Below, in pieces: positions 1 through 6,376 of a stretch of DNA of 6,435 nt. This DNA is from Bacillota bacterium (GTDB lineage Bacteria; Bacillota; Bacilli; Bacillales_A; Planococcaceae), in contig JAEXYZ010000056.1 in NCBI GenBank assembly GCA_023405135.1, positions 1 through 6,435 of the forward strand, written 5' to 3'. The notes under the pieces were generated by a model. It did no database searches. It was not told the DNA's origin and saw nothing but the letters and a program-made list of their open reading frames with translations. The translations under genes and the position numbers were made by a program. How positions within the stretch are numbered: position 1 is the first letter of the stretch; each line of letters starts with the position of its first letter.

Positions 1-120
1 CGAGTAGTTTGTCAAAGGCTCTTTTCACTTTGACAAGCTACTTGGGATGTGGAACACTCCATGAATGGTTGTTGCGCAGAACAAAAACTTAATTTTTTTG
101 TGTCCAAAATCTTGACGTAG
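1..120. mobile_element. Probable terminal fragment of an unidentified insertion element
   Basis: This stretch interrupts the helicase gene on its right. The reading frame follows the helicase family up to the FSFDPNQ motif, then becomes unrelated sequence ending at a TGA at 25-27. It also contains a long imperfect inverted repeat (3-17 with 28-42), unlike the neighbouring coding DNA. No transposase is visible and the rest of the element lies left of the window, so the family cannot be named. The right boundary is placed near 115-125 only because coding similarity stops there. The alternative is a deletion or rearrangement joining unrelated DNA. Confidence 0.4.
3..42 (+). repeat. Inverted repeat / stem-loop in the putative mobile-element end
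   Basis: AGTAGTTTGTCAAAG (3-17) pairs with CTTTGACAAGCTACT (28-42) around a 10-base loop. All 15 positions pair in plus-strand RNA if one G-U wobble is allowed; in minus-strand RNA that position is an A-C mismatch. No U-run follows on the plus strand, so it does not look like a terminator. It may be a subterminal structure of the element. Confidence 0.6.
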
Positions 121-1077
121 ATCCAATTGATTAGGATCAAAGGAAAAGATACATTTGATTTTTAACTGTTGTATTAGTTCTATTAATTTAAAAAACTTAT
201 ATTTGTACAATCGTTGAGCCTCATCTATTATAATCAAATCATAGTTTTTAAAATTATATTCTTTATTAAATTTAAAACTGCTGATTGGTTTAATAGACCA
301 ATGATATTTTTGTATAAGTTTAATGTGCCCGTTATTTAACTTCCCACAATTAAAAATAAGTACATTTCTCGATTGTTTCATATATTCCTTAGCGATATCG
401 TAAGTTAAAAGTGATTTCCCTGTCCCAGGCCCTCCCTCTATAGAAATAAAAATCGCATTTGTTGTTGGTTTCAAGTTCAAAATTTCCCTCTTATAAGTGC
501 TTTGTTGAGCATTTAAAAAGTACTTATCTTCCATAAAAGCATCCGGTGAACTAAATGGGGACACTAAATAATTTTTCGGGTCAAATAAGTCATCAAGAGA
601 ACTAATTTCCTTTAACCTTTGTTCTTTTAATGCTTTAATTAGCATCTCAGGAGCAACCTTTTCAATATGATCTGAATCTTGTAACTTATACAGTTTTTTT
701 GATGCTGAAACATATGTAAAATTATAGATTTTTATATCAAGAAATTTTAAATAGTATTGATTTTGAATTAATTGTTTTGTAATTTTCTCCTCATTACTTT
801 CCCTTTTTAATTCAATATTAATTACACTATTTTCACCAATTCTTAACAAATCAAATTCTTTACCGATTCTGTCGATCATAAAACCAACATAAAACCCATT
901 AAAAATATTAAGGTCGTTAGCATCTTCCATTAATCTTTCCACTAATGATGTTAAATCAATAAGCTCACTATCTCTAATTCTTGGATTAATGCCGAACTGT
1001 TCGATATATTTTAAAAAATTTGAAGGATTTAAATCCCCTTTCGCACTTAATAAAGATAATAGGTTGATTGCTTTCAC
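25..1077 (-). CDS. Truncated PD-(D/E)XK-like nuclease / DUF2075 P-loop helicase fusion, probably non-functional
   Basis: The frame encodes 350 residues. It starts at GTG (1075-1077), preceded by AAAGGAG with a 9-base spacer; no better-placed ATG exists. The N-terminal part carries D76-x12-E89-L-K91, the spacing of a PD-(D/E)XK nuclease core. A DUF2075 (Schlafen-group-3-like) ATPase/helicase core follows: Walker A GGPGTGKS at 215-222, Walker B IIIDEAQR at about 282-289, and the third motif FSFDPNQ at 311-317. Family members normally continue for a few hundred residues with the remaining helicase motifs. Here about 30 unrelated residues follow and the frame stops, consistent with insertion of a mobile element. 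ATP binding may persist, but a complete helicase is not possible. Relatives act on DNA or RNA, and some are suspected of roles in defence; no specific role can be assigned. The nuclease call rests on the motif only and is less certain than the ATPase call. Confidence 0.8.
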   Translation of the reverse strand: MKAINLLSLLSAKGDLNPSNFLKYIEQFGINPRIRDSELIDLTSLVERLMEDANDLNIFNGFYVGFMIDRIGKEFDLLRIGENSVINIELKRESNEEKITKQLIQNQYYLKFLDIKIYNFTYVSASKKLYKLQDSDHIEKVAPEMLIKALKEQRLKEISSLDDLFDPKNYLVSPFSSPDAFMEDKYFLNAQQSTYKREILNLKPTTNAIFISIEGGPGTGKSLLTYDIAKEYMKQSRNVLIFNCGKLNNGHIKLIQKYHWSIKPISSFKFNKEYNFKNYDLIIIDEAQRLYKYKFFKLIELIQQLKIKCIFSFDPNQLDLRQDFGHKKIKFLFCATTIHGVFHIPSSLSK

Positions 1078-1101
1078 TTCTATTGCTCCTTTATTTTTTA
1101 C

Positions 1102-1129
1102 TTTATATAATAAAGAAGGGCTATAGCAA
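1102..1129 (-). promoter_or_regulatory. Candidate sigma-A promoter for the nuclease-helicase gene
   Basis: On the minus strand, TTGCTA (1124-1129) and TATAAA (1102-1107) are separated by 16 bases. They lie just upstream of the AAAGGAG ribosome binding site. The -35 matches the consensus at only four of six positions. It overlaps the terminator hairpin of the upstream gene, so this is a weak prediction. Confidence 0.3.
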
Positions 1130-1137
1130 CCCTTCTT
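1113..1137 (-). terminator. Hairpin terminator after the diguanylate cyclase gene, possibly bidirectional
   Basis: AAGAAGGG (1113-1120) and CCCTTCTT (1130-1137) form a perfect 8-bp stem with a 9-base loop, starting 10 bases past the cyclase stop codon. On the minus strand it is followed by a broken U-tract (TTATTATAT), which is only moderate. On the plus strand six T's follow a few bases later. Confidence 0.6.
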
Positions 1138-1147
1138 ACATTTTTTC

Positions 1148-2461
1148 TTATTTAAATTGTGTCACTTGATTACGACCCTTATTTTTTGACTCGTATAATG
1201 CTTTATCTGCCATTGTGATAATATTGAAAGGTTGCATTTCTCCATTAGGAATCAATGTAGCAGTTCCGATACTCACTGTGACATAATCATGAATTGGTGA
1301 TGCTTTATGAGATATTTTTAAATCTTGAATTGCTGTGCGAATTTTCTCTGCAATCTCATATGCTTCCTGTTCTGTATGGCCGCATAGTAAAACGATAAAC
1401 TCTTCTCCTCCAAATCTCGAAACAAAGCTGTTTGGTTCATCGTTGAACGATTGTAGACATTTCGAAATTTTTTTCAGACATTCATCACCTTTTAAATGAC
1501 CATATGTATCATTAAAGTTTTTATAATAATCGATATCAAAAAGAATGACAGAAACTTTTTTCCCATTATTCCTTGCCTTCTCCCATTCCTTTATAATTAG
1601 TTCATTAAAATATCTTCTATTATATAGTCCTGTTAACTCGTCAATATTAACTTTAGTTTCTAATGAATAAATACTATTTGATAATTCTGTTCGCATAATA
1701 TCAATATTATATATTAATTCAAACAATTCATCTTGCTTTTTATAAGTGGGTACCTCTTTCGTAAAATCATGCTCTCGATAATTTTTCACACAATTACTTA
1801 AATCAATAATCGGCTTAATGACATTCTTTAATATTCTGAAATTTATCAAAAGATTAATTAAAATAATAGCAGTAATGACAGTAACGAGTGTAATTAAAGT
1901 AGTATTTACTCGAACACGCATTGTGTTTCGTACAATCGTTCTTTCATCATCAATCTTTTTAGTAAAAGCTCTTGATTTTATACGAAATTCATCAAGTGCA
2001 ATTTTTGCTTCTCTTAACAATTGAATATTAGGCTCTTCCCCTTTTTGTGCAAGTTTAACTAAAGGCTGCCCATAATTTTCTTGCCATAGCTTTCCTGATT
2101 CAATTACGTCCTGTGCATCCTTTTGTAACGCTGGAAATGTAACCGTTTTCTCCAAAAGTTGGAAAGAATTCTCAGAAAATTCCTCACTACCTCTATCGTA
2201 TGGCTCTAAAAACGTTTTGTCCCCAGTTAAGTTATACCCTCTTTGACCAGTCTCTTGATCGATTATTGATTGGTATAGATGATTTGACGATACTTCTATA
2301 CTATCTAAAATACGCTGACCCGTTATATTGGCATCTAAAGCGTATCGGATATAAATAGTAAATATTATAATTAGTACAACAATACATAAAGCTGAAACAA
2401 CAATGGAGGATATTAGCTTGCTTCCTAATTTTCCAAGGGAATTTAATTTCATTATACTCAT
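1148..2461 (-). CDS. Membrane-bound CHASE3-HAMP-GGDEF diguanylate cyclase
   Basis: This gene makes cyclic di-GMP from two GTP, controlled by an extracytoplasmic sensor. ATG 2459-2461 is chosen as start (437 residues) because TAGGTG lies 5 bases upstream; an in-frame GTG at 2467 falls inside that site, and an ATG at 2452 is too far from it. Numbering from the GTG frame (two more residues), a transmembrane helix spans about 19-42. A CHASE3 sensor at about 43-180 carries the signature QETGQRGYNLTG. A second helix at about 188-210 is followed by a HAMP linker (211-263), then GGDEF from about 270 to the end. The active-site loop RFGGEEF (351-357) and D311 are intact, so catalysis is expected. The usual inhibitory RxxD site before it reads ExxS, so product feedback is probably lost. 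The signal sensed and the downstream effector are unknown. It appears to be a single-gene transcription unit. Confidence 0.93.
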   Translation of the reverse strand: MSIMKLNSLGKLGSKLISSIVVSALCIVVLIIIFTIYIRYALDANITGQRILDSIEVSSNHLYQSIIDQETGQRGYNLTGDKTFLEPYDRGSEEFSENSFQLLEKTVTFPALQKDAQDVIESGKLWQENYGQPLVKLAQKGEEPNIQLLREAKIALDEFRIKSRAFTKKIDDERTIVRNTMRVRVNTTLITLVTVITAIILINLLINFRILKNVIKPIIDLSNCVKNYREHDFTKEVPTYKKQDELFELIYNIDIMRTELSNSIYSLETKVNIDELTGLYNRRYFNELIIKEWEKARNNGKKVSVILFDIDYYKNFNDTYGHLKGDECLKKISKCLQSFNDEPNSFVSRFGGEEFIVLLCGHTEQEAYEIAEKIRTAIQDLKISHKASPIHDYVTVSIGTATLIPNGEMQPFNIITMADKALYESKNKGRNQVTQFK

Positions 2462-2489
2462 AATCACCTACTTCTCTTTCCAATTCTAT

Positions 2490-2498
2490 ATTTTACCA
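2490..2498 (-). promoter_or_regulatory. Candidate extended -10 promoter for the diguanylate cyclase
   Basis: The minus strand reads TGGTAAAAT, an extended -10 element (TGn plus TAAAAT, five of six matches). It is placed so that transcription would start about 20 bases before the chosen ATG, leaving room for the ribosome binding site. No convincing -35 is present (TAGTTT or GTTTAC at 15-17 bases), which fits extended -10 promoters. Confidence 0.45.
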
Positions 2499-2545
2499 TA
2501 TCTTTAATAGGTAAACTAGACGATAATTGATTATGACAATTTGTT

Positions 2546-2587
2546 CAAAAAAATAAAAGTAATCGAAGCTAAATAGCTCCAATTACT
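2546..2587 (-). terminator. Strong Rho-independent terminator of the aldehyde dehydrogenase gene
   Basis: In minus-strand RNA, the segments at 2574-2587 and 2558-2571 form a 14-bp stem. All positions pair if two G-U wobbles are allowed, with a two-base minimal loop. It is followed directly by TTTTATTTTTTT (2547-2557 region). It begins 13 bases after the dehydrogenase stop codon and insulates the cyclase gene from upstream transcription. Confidence 0.85.
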
Positions 2588-2600
2588 CTTGATTCATAAG

Positions 2601-4079
2601 TTATTCTGGAATATATGGTAGTTCTAAGCTCTTTGGTAAATTAATAACGTGCGTTTCTGTATAGGATTTCAAACCATCCTCACCATACTCACGACCTACA
2701 CCTGACTGCTTCACTCCACCAAATGGGAAACGAACATCCAATCCTTGTACAGCAGCTGTATTGATCATCGTCGTACCAGCTTCTATGCGACGAGCTACTT
2801 TAATCGCATGCTCTTCTTCACCCCAAACAGAGCTTGTTAAACCATAGATACTTTCATTATGCAATTTGATTACTTGTTCCTCATCATCAAATGGCAGGAT
2901 AGGAACAGTAGGACCAAATTGCTCTTCTACTACAATTGGATCGTGGTAATCGGCGCCTAAAACTAAAGTTGGTTGAAGGAAATATCCATTATCCATAAGT
3001 TCAGGGTTTAAAACTTGTCCTAATTTAATCACTTCTGCACCTTTACTTTTTGCACCATCAATTAAACTTTGGACATACTTTACTTGATTTTTGTTATTTA
3101 CAGGACCTACAGTGACATCAGGATTAAAAGGATCTCCAACTTTAATCCATTTATTTGCTGCTTCTATATATTTTTCAACAAATTGATCATAGATTGATCG
3201 ATGTACATAAACACGTTTTGCAATCATACAAATTTGACCTGCCGTTAGGAAGTTGGAAATAACCATTCTTCGTAATGCACGTTCATCATTCACATCAAAA
3301 TCTTCTAATATGATAGCAGCATCATTACCACCTAATTCTAATGTCATCTTTTTAATTGTGTCAGATGCAGCTTTCATAATGCTTTTTGCTGTTTTCGTTC
3401 CACCTGTAAAGGCAATTTTAGCTACCTTCTCATTTGATGTTAACTCAACACCAACATCAGCCTCGCCATGCACAAGATTTAATACCCCTGGAGGAAATTC
3501 ATCTGCAATGATTTCACATACTCGACTAACTGCTAGTGGAGCAAATGGACTTGGCTTTAAAACCATCGTATTTCCAGTTAAAAGTGCCGGTGCAATTTTA
3601 ATTGTTGATAAAGAAATTGGATAGTTCCAAGGTGTAATTGCTGAAACGACTCCAACCGGATCAAAGGTAATAATTGTTCGGCCATTTTCATGTTCTTTTT
3701 CTTGAGGTGTAATGACATTTTTCACATGGTCACAAGCAAATTCCATCCACATTAAAGAAATGGCGATTTCACCTTGTGAATCATATAAAGCCTTCCCATG
3801 CTCTCTAGAAAGCAATTCAGCGATTTCTGGTGTCGCATCTTTAATTTTTTGAATCGCACGCTTCATTCTTGCAATTCGATCTTCAACATCACTCCATGCC
3901 CAGCTTTCAAAAGCATTGTAAGCAGCATCAATTGCACGAATCGCTTCTTCTCTAGTATTGATTGGTGCATAGCCTACAATCTCATCTGGATAAGTTGGAT
4001 TTTCACGAGGTAACTTTTTTTCTGTATCTATTTTTTCTCCATTTATTATTGCCATTACTGTAATAGGCTCATTTGTCAT
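2601..4079 (-). CDS. NAD(P)-dependent aldehyde dehydrogenase family protein
   Basis: The product oxidises an aldehyde to the corresponding acid with NAD(P)+ in the cytoplasm. The length of 492 residues is normal for the family. The start is ATG 4077-4079, with GGAGGA seven bases upstream; an in-frame GTG five codons earlier overlaps that binding site and is rejected. Numbered from the ATG, the catalytic set is complete: N152 in PWNYP, K175 in LKPSP (cofactor binding), general base E248 in LELGG, nucleophile C284 in GQICM, and E386 in the EQFGP cofactor motif. FTGG lies at about 224-227 in the Rossmann domain. The C-terminal part has the family's FPFGGVKQSGVGRE signature. The substrate cannot be deduced: the neighbours are not a recognisable catabolic cluster. 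It is most like the broad group containing succinate-semialdehyde and related dehydrogenases. It is followed by its own terminator. Upstream, 88 bases separate it from the broken phosphatase gene, so it may use its own promoter. Confidence 0.95.
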   Translation of the reverse strand: MTNEPITVMAIINGEKIDTEKKLPRENPTYPDEIVGYAPINTREEAIRAIDAAYNAFESWAWSDVEDRIARMKRAIQKIKDATPEIAELLSREHGKALYDSQGEIAISLMWMEFACDHVKNVITPQEKEHENGRTIITFDPVGVVSAITPWNYPISLSTIKIAPALLTGNTMVLKPSPFAPLAVSRVCEIIADEFPPGVLNLVHGEADVGVELTSNEKVAKIAFTGGTKTAKSIMKAASDTIKKMTLELGGNDAAIILEDFDVNDERALRRMVISNFLTAGQICMIAKRVYVHRSIYDQFVEKYIEAANKWIKVGDPFNPDVTVGPVNNKNQVKYVQSLIDGAKSKGAEVIKLGQVLNPELMDNGYFLQPTLVLGADYHDPIVVEEQFGPTVPILPFDDEEQVIKLHNESIYGLTSSVWGEEEHAIKVARRIEAGTTMINTAAVQGLDVRFPFGGVKQSGVGREYGEDGLKSYTETHVINLPKSLELPYIPE

Positions 4080-4086
4080 AGCAGAA

Positions 4087-4092
4087 TCCTCC
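4087..4092 (-). promoter_or_regulatory. Ribosome binding site that decides the aldehyde dehydrogenase start
   Basis: The minus strand reads GGAGGA, a near-perfect Shine-Dalgarno, seven bases before ATG 4079. The longer reading frame opens at a GTG (4092-4094) that is part of this site, so translation should begin at the ATG. Confidence 0.8.
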
Positions 4093-4167
4093 ACACTTTC
4101 ATAATTTCAATCCATTTTTATTATGCAGATGATTTTTCTACAATATACTATCCTTTTGTAGTAACAC

Positions 4168-5727
4168 CTATTGTAATAAATCGACAATCCATTGTTTTAT
4201 ATCTACTATTCGATTAAATGGTGGCTTTTCATTACTTCCAGTTACAATTAAAGGAACGATAGAATCTATTTCATGTAAAGAGCCATGTGCTCCTCCACCT
4301 GCATGGTCATGACTATGTTGCTCGACAAATTCATAGTTCGGTTTTGCATCTACTATAAGAAAGCGACCTTCATGTGAGTAAAGGGCACCATATAATCTTG
4401 TTAATGCATCTGGGTAACTTTTATATTGAATCTCATAGTCATTTAATGACAAATCTAAAATTGTATGATCGCCTTGAATACTCCATGATTGATTATATTC
4501 ATCTAAATATTGACCATCTGGAGAAAATGTAAATTGTTTATTTAACTTTGGAGCTACAACAAAATTGTTTTCATTATCTTTCCATGCAATAAAACTTATA
4601 CGTTCATCTTTCTTTAATATGTTAATTACTTCCTCATAATCAATTTGTTCATCATTTAAATTGATATAGGCCATACGTTCATTGATAGCGATTGCTAGCT
4701 GACCATTAACGTTCTTACGCTCCCAAAATGAATAATCTTTCAATAATTCATTTAAGTCAATTAATGCTGTTCCTTTATCCTCTTGAACTTTTGACTGTGA
4801 ACTATCTCCTAATATAATCCAGACATTTTCCTCTATCGCTTTCTCCCATGATGGGTAACTATTTAAAATCTCCTGCAATGCTTAATCTGCTTTTATAATT
4901 CCTTGTAAATCATTCGGACCTTTTTTATGCATAGTAGCATCCCCATCAGGTAAATAGGCCAATGTAAAAGTTGGTAATTTATCTTCTTCTATTAAATATT
5001 TGAGCTCATTTACAGTAAAAGTATTATTTACTCCTAAGCGATCCCATACAAATTTGTGATAATTATTGTTCTTACTATATTGTGATAGTACTCCAAGGGA
5101 TAACAACTTAGGACCTTCGATTTCAATATCTTTCGGTAATAATTGAATAGCCGAGAGTGCTTTTGGAACCGTTAAATGATGGTCATTATTTCCACGATGT
5201 AGCAAACCGTTAATCGAAGCAGATTCGATATTTAAATCATCTAATTCTTCATAAATTGTTTGAATTTCTTTATTTAAATGCTTTTCATTTAGATTCACTA
5301 CGCTATCAATTGCAACATTTTTTATTCCGTTATGCCATATTTCACTTCCCCCACTCCCATAACTTACAATTCGATTTTCGTCCTTGTTAAACCAAATTAG
5401 TCCTGGAACATGATGTGAATTTGCATAAGTACCCGTTAACAAAGTGCTATCAATTGTTACAGACATCGTAGGATAGGAAGAAACAATATTAGGATAAAGT
5501 TGACCGTTATTAATTAAAAATGAAAAAGTAGGTGCTTTTCCTTCTTGTATTGCTTTTTGTAGCGGTTCACTCATTAAAGAATCAATGACAATTAAAATTA
5601 CTGGTTTTCTAGAATTATTAATCCTTTTATCTGCTATATCCTTTGTTGGAGCTATTGATATGGCAAGTACAGCTCCCGCACATAGTACTATTATAATGAG
5701 GAAAATAATGAGGATTTTACGTTTCAT
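4168..5727 (-). pseudogene. Alkaline phosphatase superfamily (type I phosphodiesterase/nucleotide pyrophosphatase-like) protein, split by an in-frame TAA
   Basis: The reading frame spans 519 sense codons plus one internal stop. ATG 5725-5727 follows AAGGTGAT at a good spacing. Residues about 5-26 form a hydrophobic signal anchor, so the enzyme domain would face outward. The first 281 residues carry N-terminal metal-site elements: D49 in VIDS, probable nucleophile T87 in SSYPTMS, and D261/D263/H267 in LPDGDATMH. A TAA (4882-4884) follows KAD. The same frame then continues with the rest of the fold, including D in ILGDSSQS (about 308) and H in GGGAHGSLH (about 481), which supply the remaining metal ligands. 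Both halves are otherwise undamaged, so the loss looks recent, a single base change (for example CAA to TAA). A TTG at 4876-4878 could restart translation but has no clear ribosome binding site. The 281-residue product would lack half the active site. The natural substrate, a phosphate ester or diester, is unknown. Confidence 0.85.
4882..4884 (-). other. In-frame nonsense codon (TAA) interrupting the phosphatase-family gene
   Basis: On the minus strand the codons read GCA GAT TAA GCA TTG CAG GAG. Frame is kept on both sides, so no insertion or deletion is involved. A sequencing error, a real nonsense mutation or readthrough are the possible explanations; the context shows no recoding signal that I recognise. 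Confidence 0.85.
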
Positions 5728-5730
5728 AAT

Positions 5731-5738
5731 ATCACCTT
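5731..5738 (-). promoter_or_regulatory. Ribosome binding site of the phosphatase-family gene
   Basis: The minus strand reads AAGGTGAT shortly before ATG 5727. It matches the 3' end of Bacillales 16S rRNA well and supports this start. The upstream DNA is extremely AT-rich, including a 12-base palindrome AATAATATTATT at 5749-5760. No promoter with two good boxes could be singled out there. Confidence 0.6.
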
Positions 5739-5855
5739 AAAGTTAATTAATAATATTATTATGGTTACATTTATTTAAAAGATACATTTTATTACTTAAT
5801 GAAATTCATAGCGCTTAGACAATTCTTTTAATCATCTACTTTACCTTATTCTAGA

Positions 5856-5886
5856 TTGTCTTTTACATCATAAAATGGACTATATT
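5856..5886 (+). promoter_or_regulatory. Weak candidate promoter for the small plus-strand gene
   Basis: TTGTCT (5856-5861) and TATATT (5881-5886) are separated by 19 bases, longer than the ideal 17. The predicted RNA start would fall almost on the ribosome binding site, so the true promoter may be another nearby AT-rich match. The -35 overlaps one arm of an inverted repeat, GACAAT (5818-5823) / ATTGTC (5855-5860). Confidence 0.2.
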
Positions 5887-5907
5887 CAAAATGAGGGAGA
5901 TGGATGA

Positions 5908-6126
5908 ATGTTTGCTGTACATTTTTATGAAAAAAATAACCTTTTGTTAAGTCAGCTTTTAAACCAAGTACCTTCTCTAAATTCGGAAATTAAAATTAAA
6001 GGGCGGAAAGGAAAAATTGTAAGTATCAATGAAGTTGCTGAAAACAAGTTCCATATTCAAGTAGAGCTTGAGGCTGTAAAAAAACAAACTGTCGTAAGTG
6101 CTGTAGATAAAAAGAAAAGAAGATAA
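5908..6126 (+). CDS. Small basic protein of unknown function with a KOW-like core
   Basis: The gene encodes 72 residues and starts at ATG 5908-5910, eight bases after GAGGGAG (5893-5899), a strong ribosome binding site. I do not recognise a named family. Residues 1-25 could form a short helical segment with several leucines. Residues 28-41 (IKIKGRKGKIVSIN) resemble the KOW/SH3-like barrel strand-turn-strand pattern seen in small Bacillales proteins such as the DUF2187 group. A beta-strand-rich stretch (FHIQVELEAV) follows, and the C terminus is strongly basic (KKKRR). There is no signal peptide or membrane segment, so it is probably cytoplasmic. The basic tail would fit nucleic-acid or ribosome contact, but that is inference. 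It stands alone, is divergent from the phosphatase gene, and is followed by a good terminator, which supports its being a real transcription unit. Confidence 0.7.
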   Translation: MFAVHFYEKNNLLLSQLLNQVPSLNSEIKIKGRKGKIVSINEVAENKFHIQVELEAVKKQTVVSAVDKKKRR

Positions 6127-6128
6127 TT

Positions 6129-6213
6129 ATTTTGGGCAAAGTATTCAAATAAATAAGTTCACATAAAATATGCTGTTCAAAAACTAAGATTTCGGGAAAT
6201 GTACTCAAGTACA
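6129..6213 (+). repeat. Degenerate direct repeat pair in the 3' untranslated region
   Basis: The 25-base segments at 6129-6153 and 6189-6213 agree at 19 positions by hand alignment (both of the form ATTT-GGG-AA-GTA-TCAA-TA-A), with starts 60 bases apart. They lie between the small gene's stop codon and its terminator. No function is evident, and in AT-rich DNA this could be partly chance. Confidence 0.3.
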
Positions 6214-6216
6214 AAG

Positions 6217-6249
6217 GAGCCGTTCCAAATGATGGACGGCTCTTTTTTT
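6217..6249 (+). terminator. Rho-independent terminator after the small plus-strand gene
   Basis: GAGCCGT-T-CC (6217-6226) pairs with GGACGGCTC (6234-6242), giving nine base pairs with one bulged T and a seven-base loop. It is followed by TTTTTTT (6243-6249). This is the classical arrangement and ends transcription about 90 bases past the gene. Confidence 0.9.
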
Positions 6250-6260
6250 GTATAAATGAA

Positions 6261-6283
6261 AACCCCCTGCTATGCAGGGGGTT
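6261..6283 (+). mobile_element. Left-end hairpin of an IS200/IS605-family element
   Basis: AACCCCCTGC (6261-6270) and GCAGGGGGTT (6274-6283) form a perfect 10-bp stem with a TAT loop, about 95 bases upstream of a tnpA start. IS200-type elements have no terminal inverted repeats; they carry such subterminal hairpins, which the TnpA transposase recognises in single-stranded form. In Salmonella IS200 the equivalent hairpin also blocks incoming transcription. The exact left cleavage point, probably within roughly 6250-6260, cannot be fixed without an empty-site comparison. The element continues past the window. Confidence 0.7.
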
Positions 6284-6316
6284 CCGGAAAGCTTATAGCT
6301 ATGGACATAAAAAAAA

Positions 6317-6369
6317 CTCCAGTCGTACAATAAAGTCAGGTCTGGTCAACCGACTTCGTACGAAAGGAG
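6317..6369 (+). promoter_or_regulatory. Leader hairpin predicted to mask the tnpA ribosome binding site
   Basis: CTCC (6317-6320) pairs with GGAG (6366-6369), the ribosome binding site core. After a 2x2 internal loop, TCGTAC (6323-6328) pairs with GTACGA (6358-6363). Further in, AAGTC (6333-6337) pairs with GACTT (6352-6356) and GGT (6339-6341) with ACC (6349-6351), closing on a seven-base loop. A structure of this kind sequesters the tnpA start in Salmonella IS200, so low translation of the transposase is inferred here. Confidence 0.7.
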
Positions 6370-6376
6370 CTCCAAA

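Noticed and set aside
61..120. A 19-codon plus-strand frame (MNGCCAEQKLNFFVSKILT) at the mobile-element end
   Set aside because: It is very short, lacks a clear ribosome binding site and lies antisense to the chimeric helicase end.
1818..2024. A 68-codon plus-strand open frame
   Set aside because: It is antisense to the second transmembrane and CHASE3 region of the diguanylate cyclase; its hydrophobic look is a by-product of that.
3253..3624. A 123-codon plus-strand open frame
   Set aside because: It is antisense to the well-supported aldehyde dehydrogenase and has no recognisable protein features.
4138..4161. Inverted repeat CTACAA/TTGTAG between the phosphatase and dehydrogenase genes
   Set aside because: It has a six-base-pair stem with a 12-base loop and no U-run on either strand, so it is not a convincing terminator or operator.
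4168..4878. The C-terminal phosphatase half as a separate gene starting at TTG
   Set aside because: It is in the same frame as the upstream half, only one codon after the TAA, and has no ribosome binding site, so one broken gene explains it better.
6026..6214. A 62-codon minus-strand open frame
   Set aside because: It overlaps the small plus-strand gene and its 3' region, and nothing in it resembles a protein domain.
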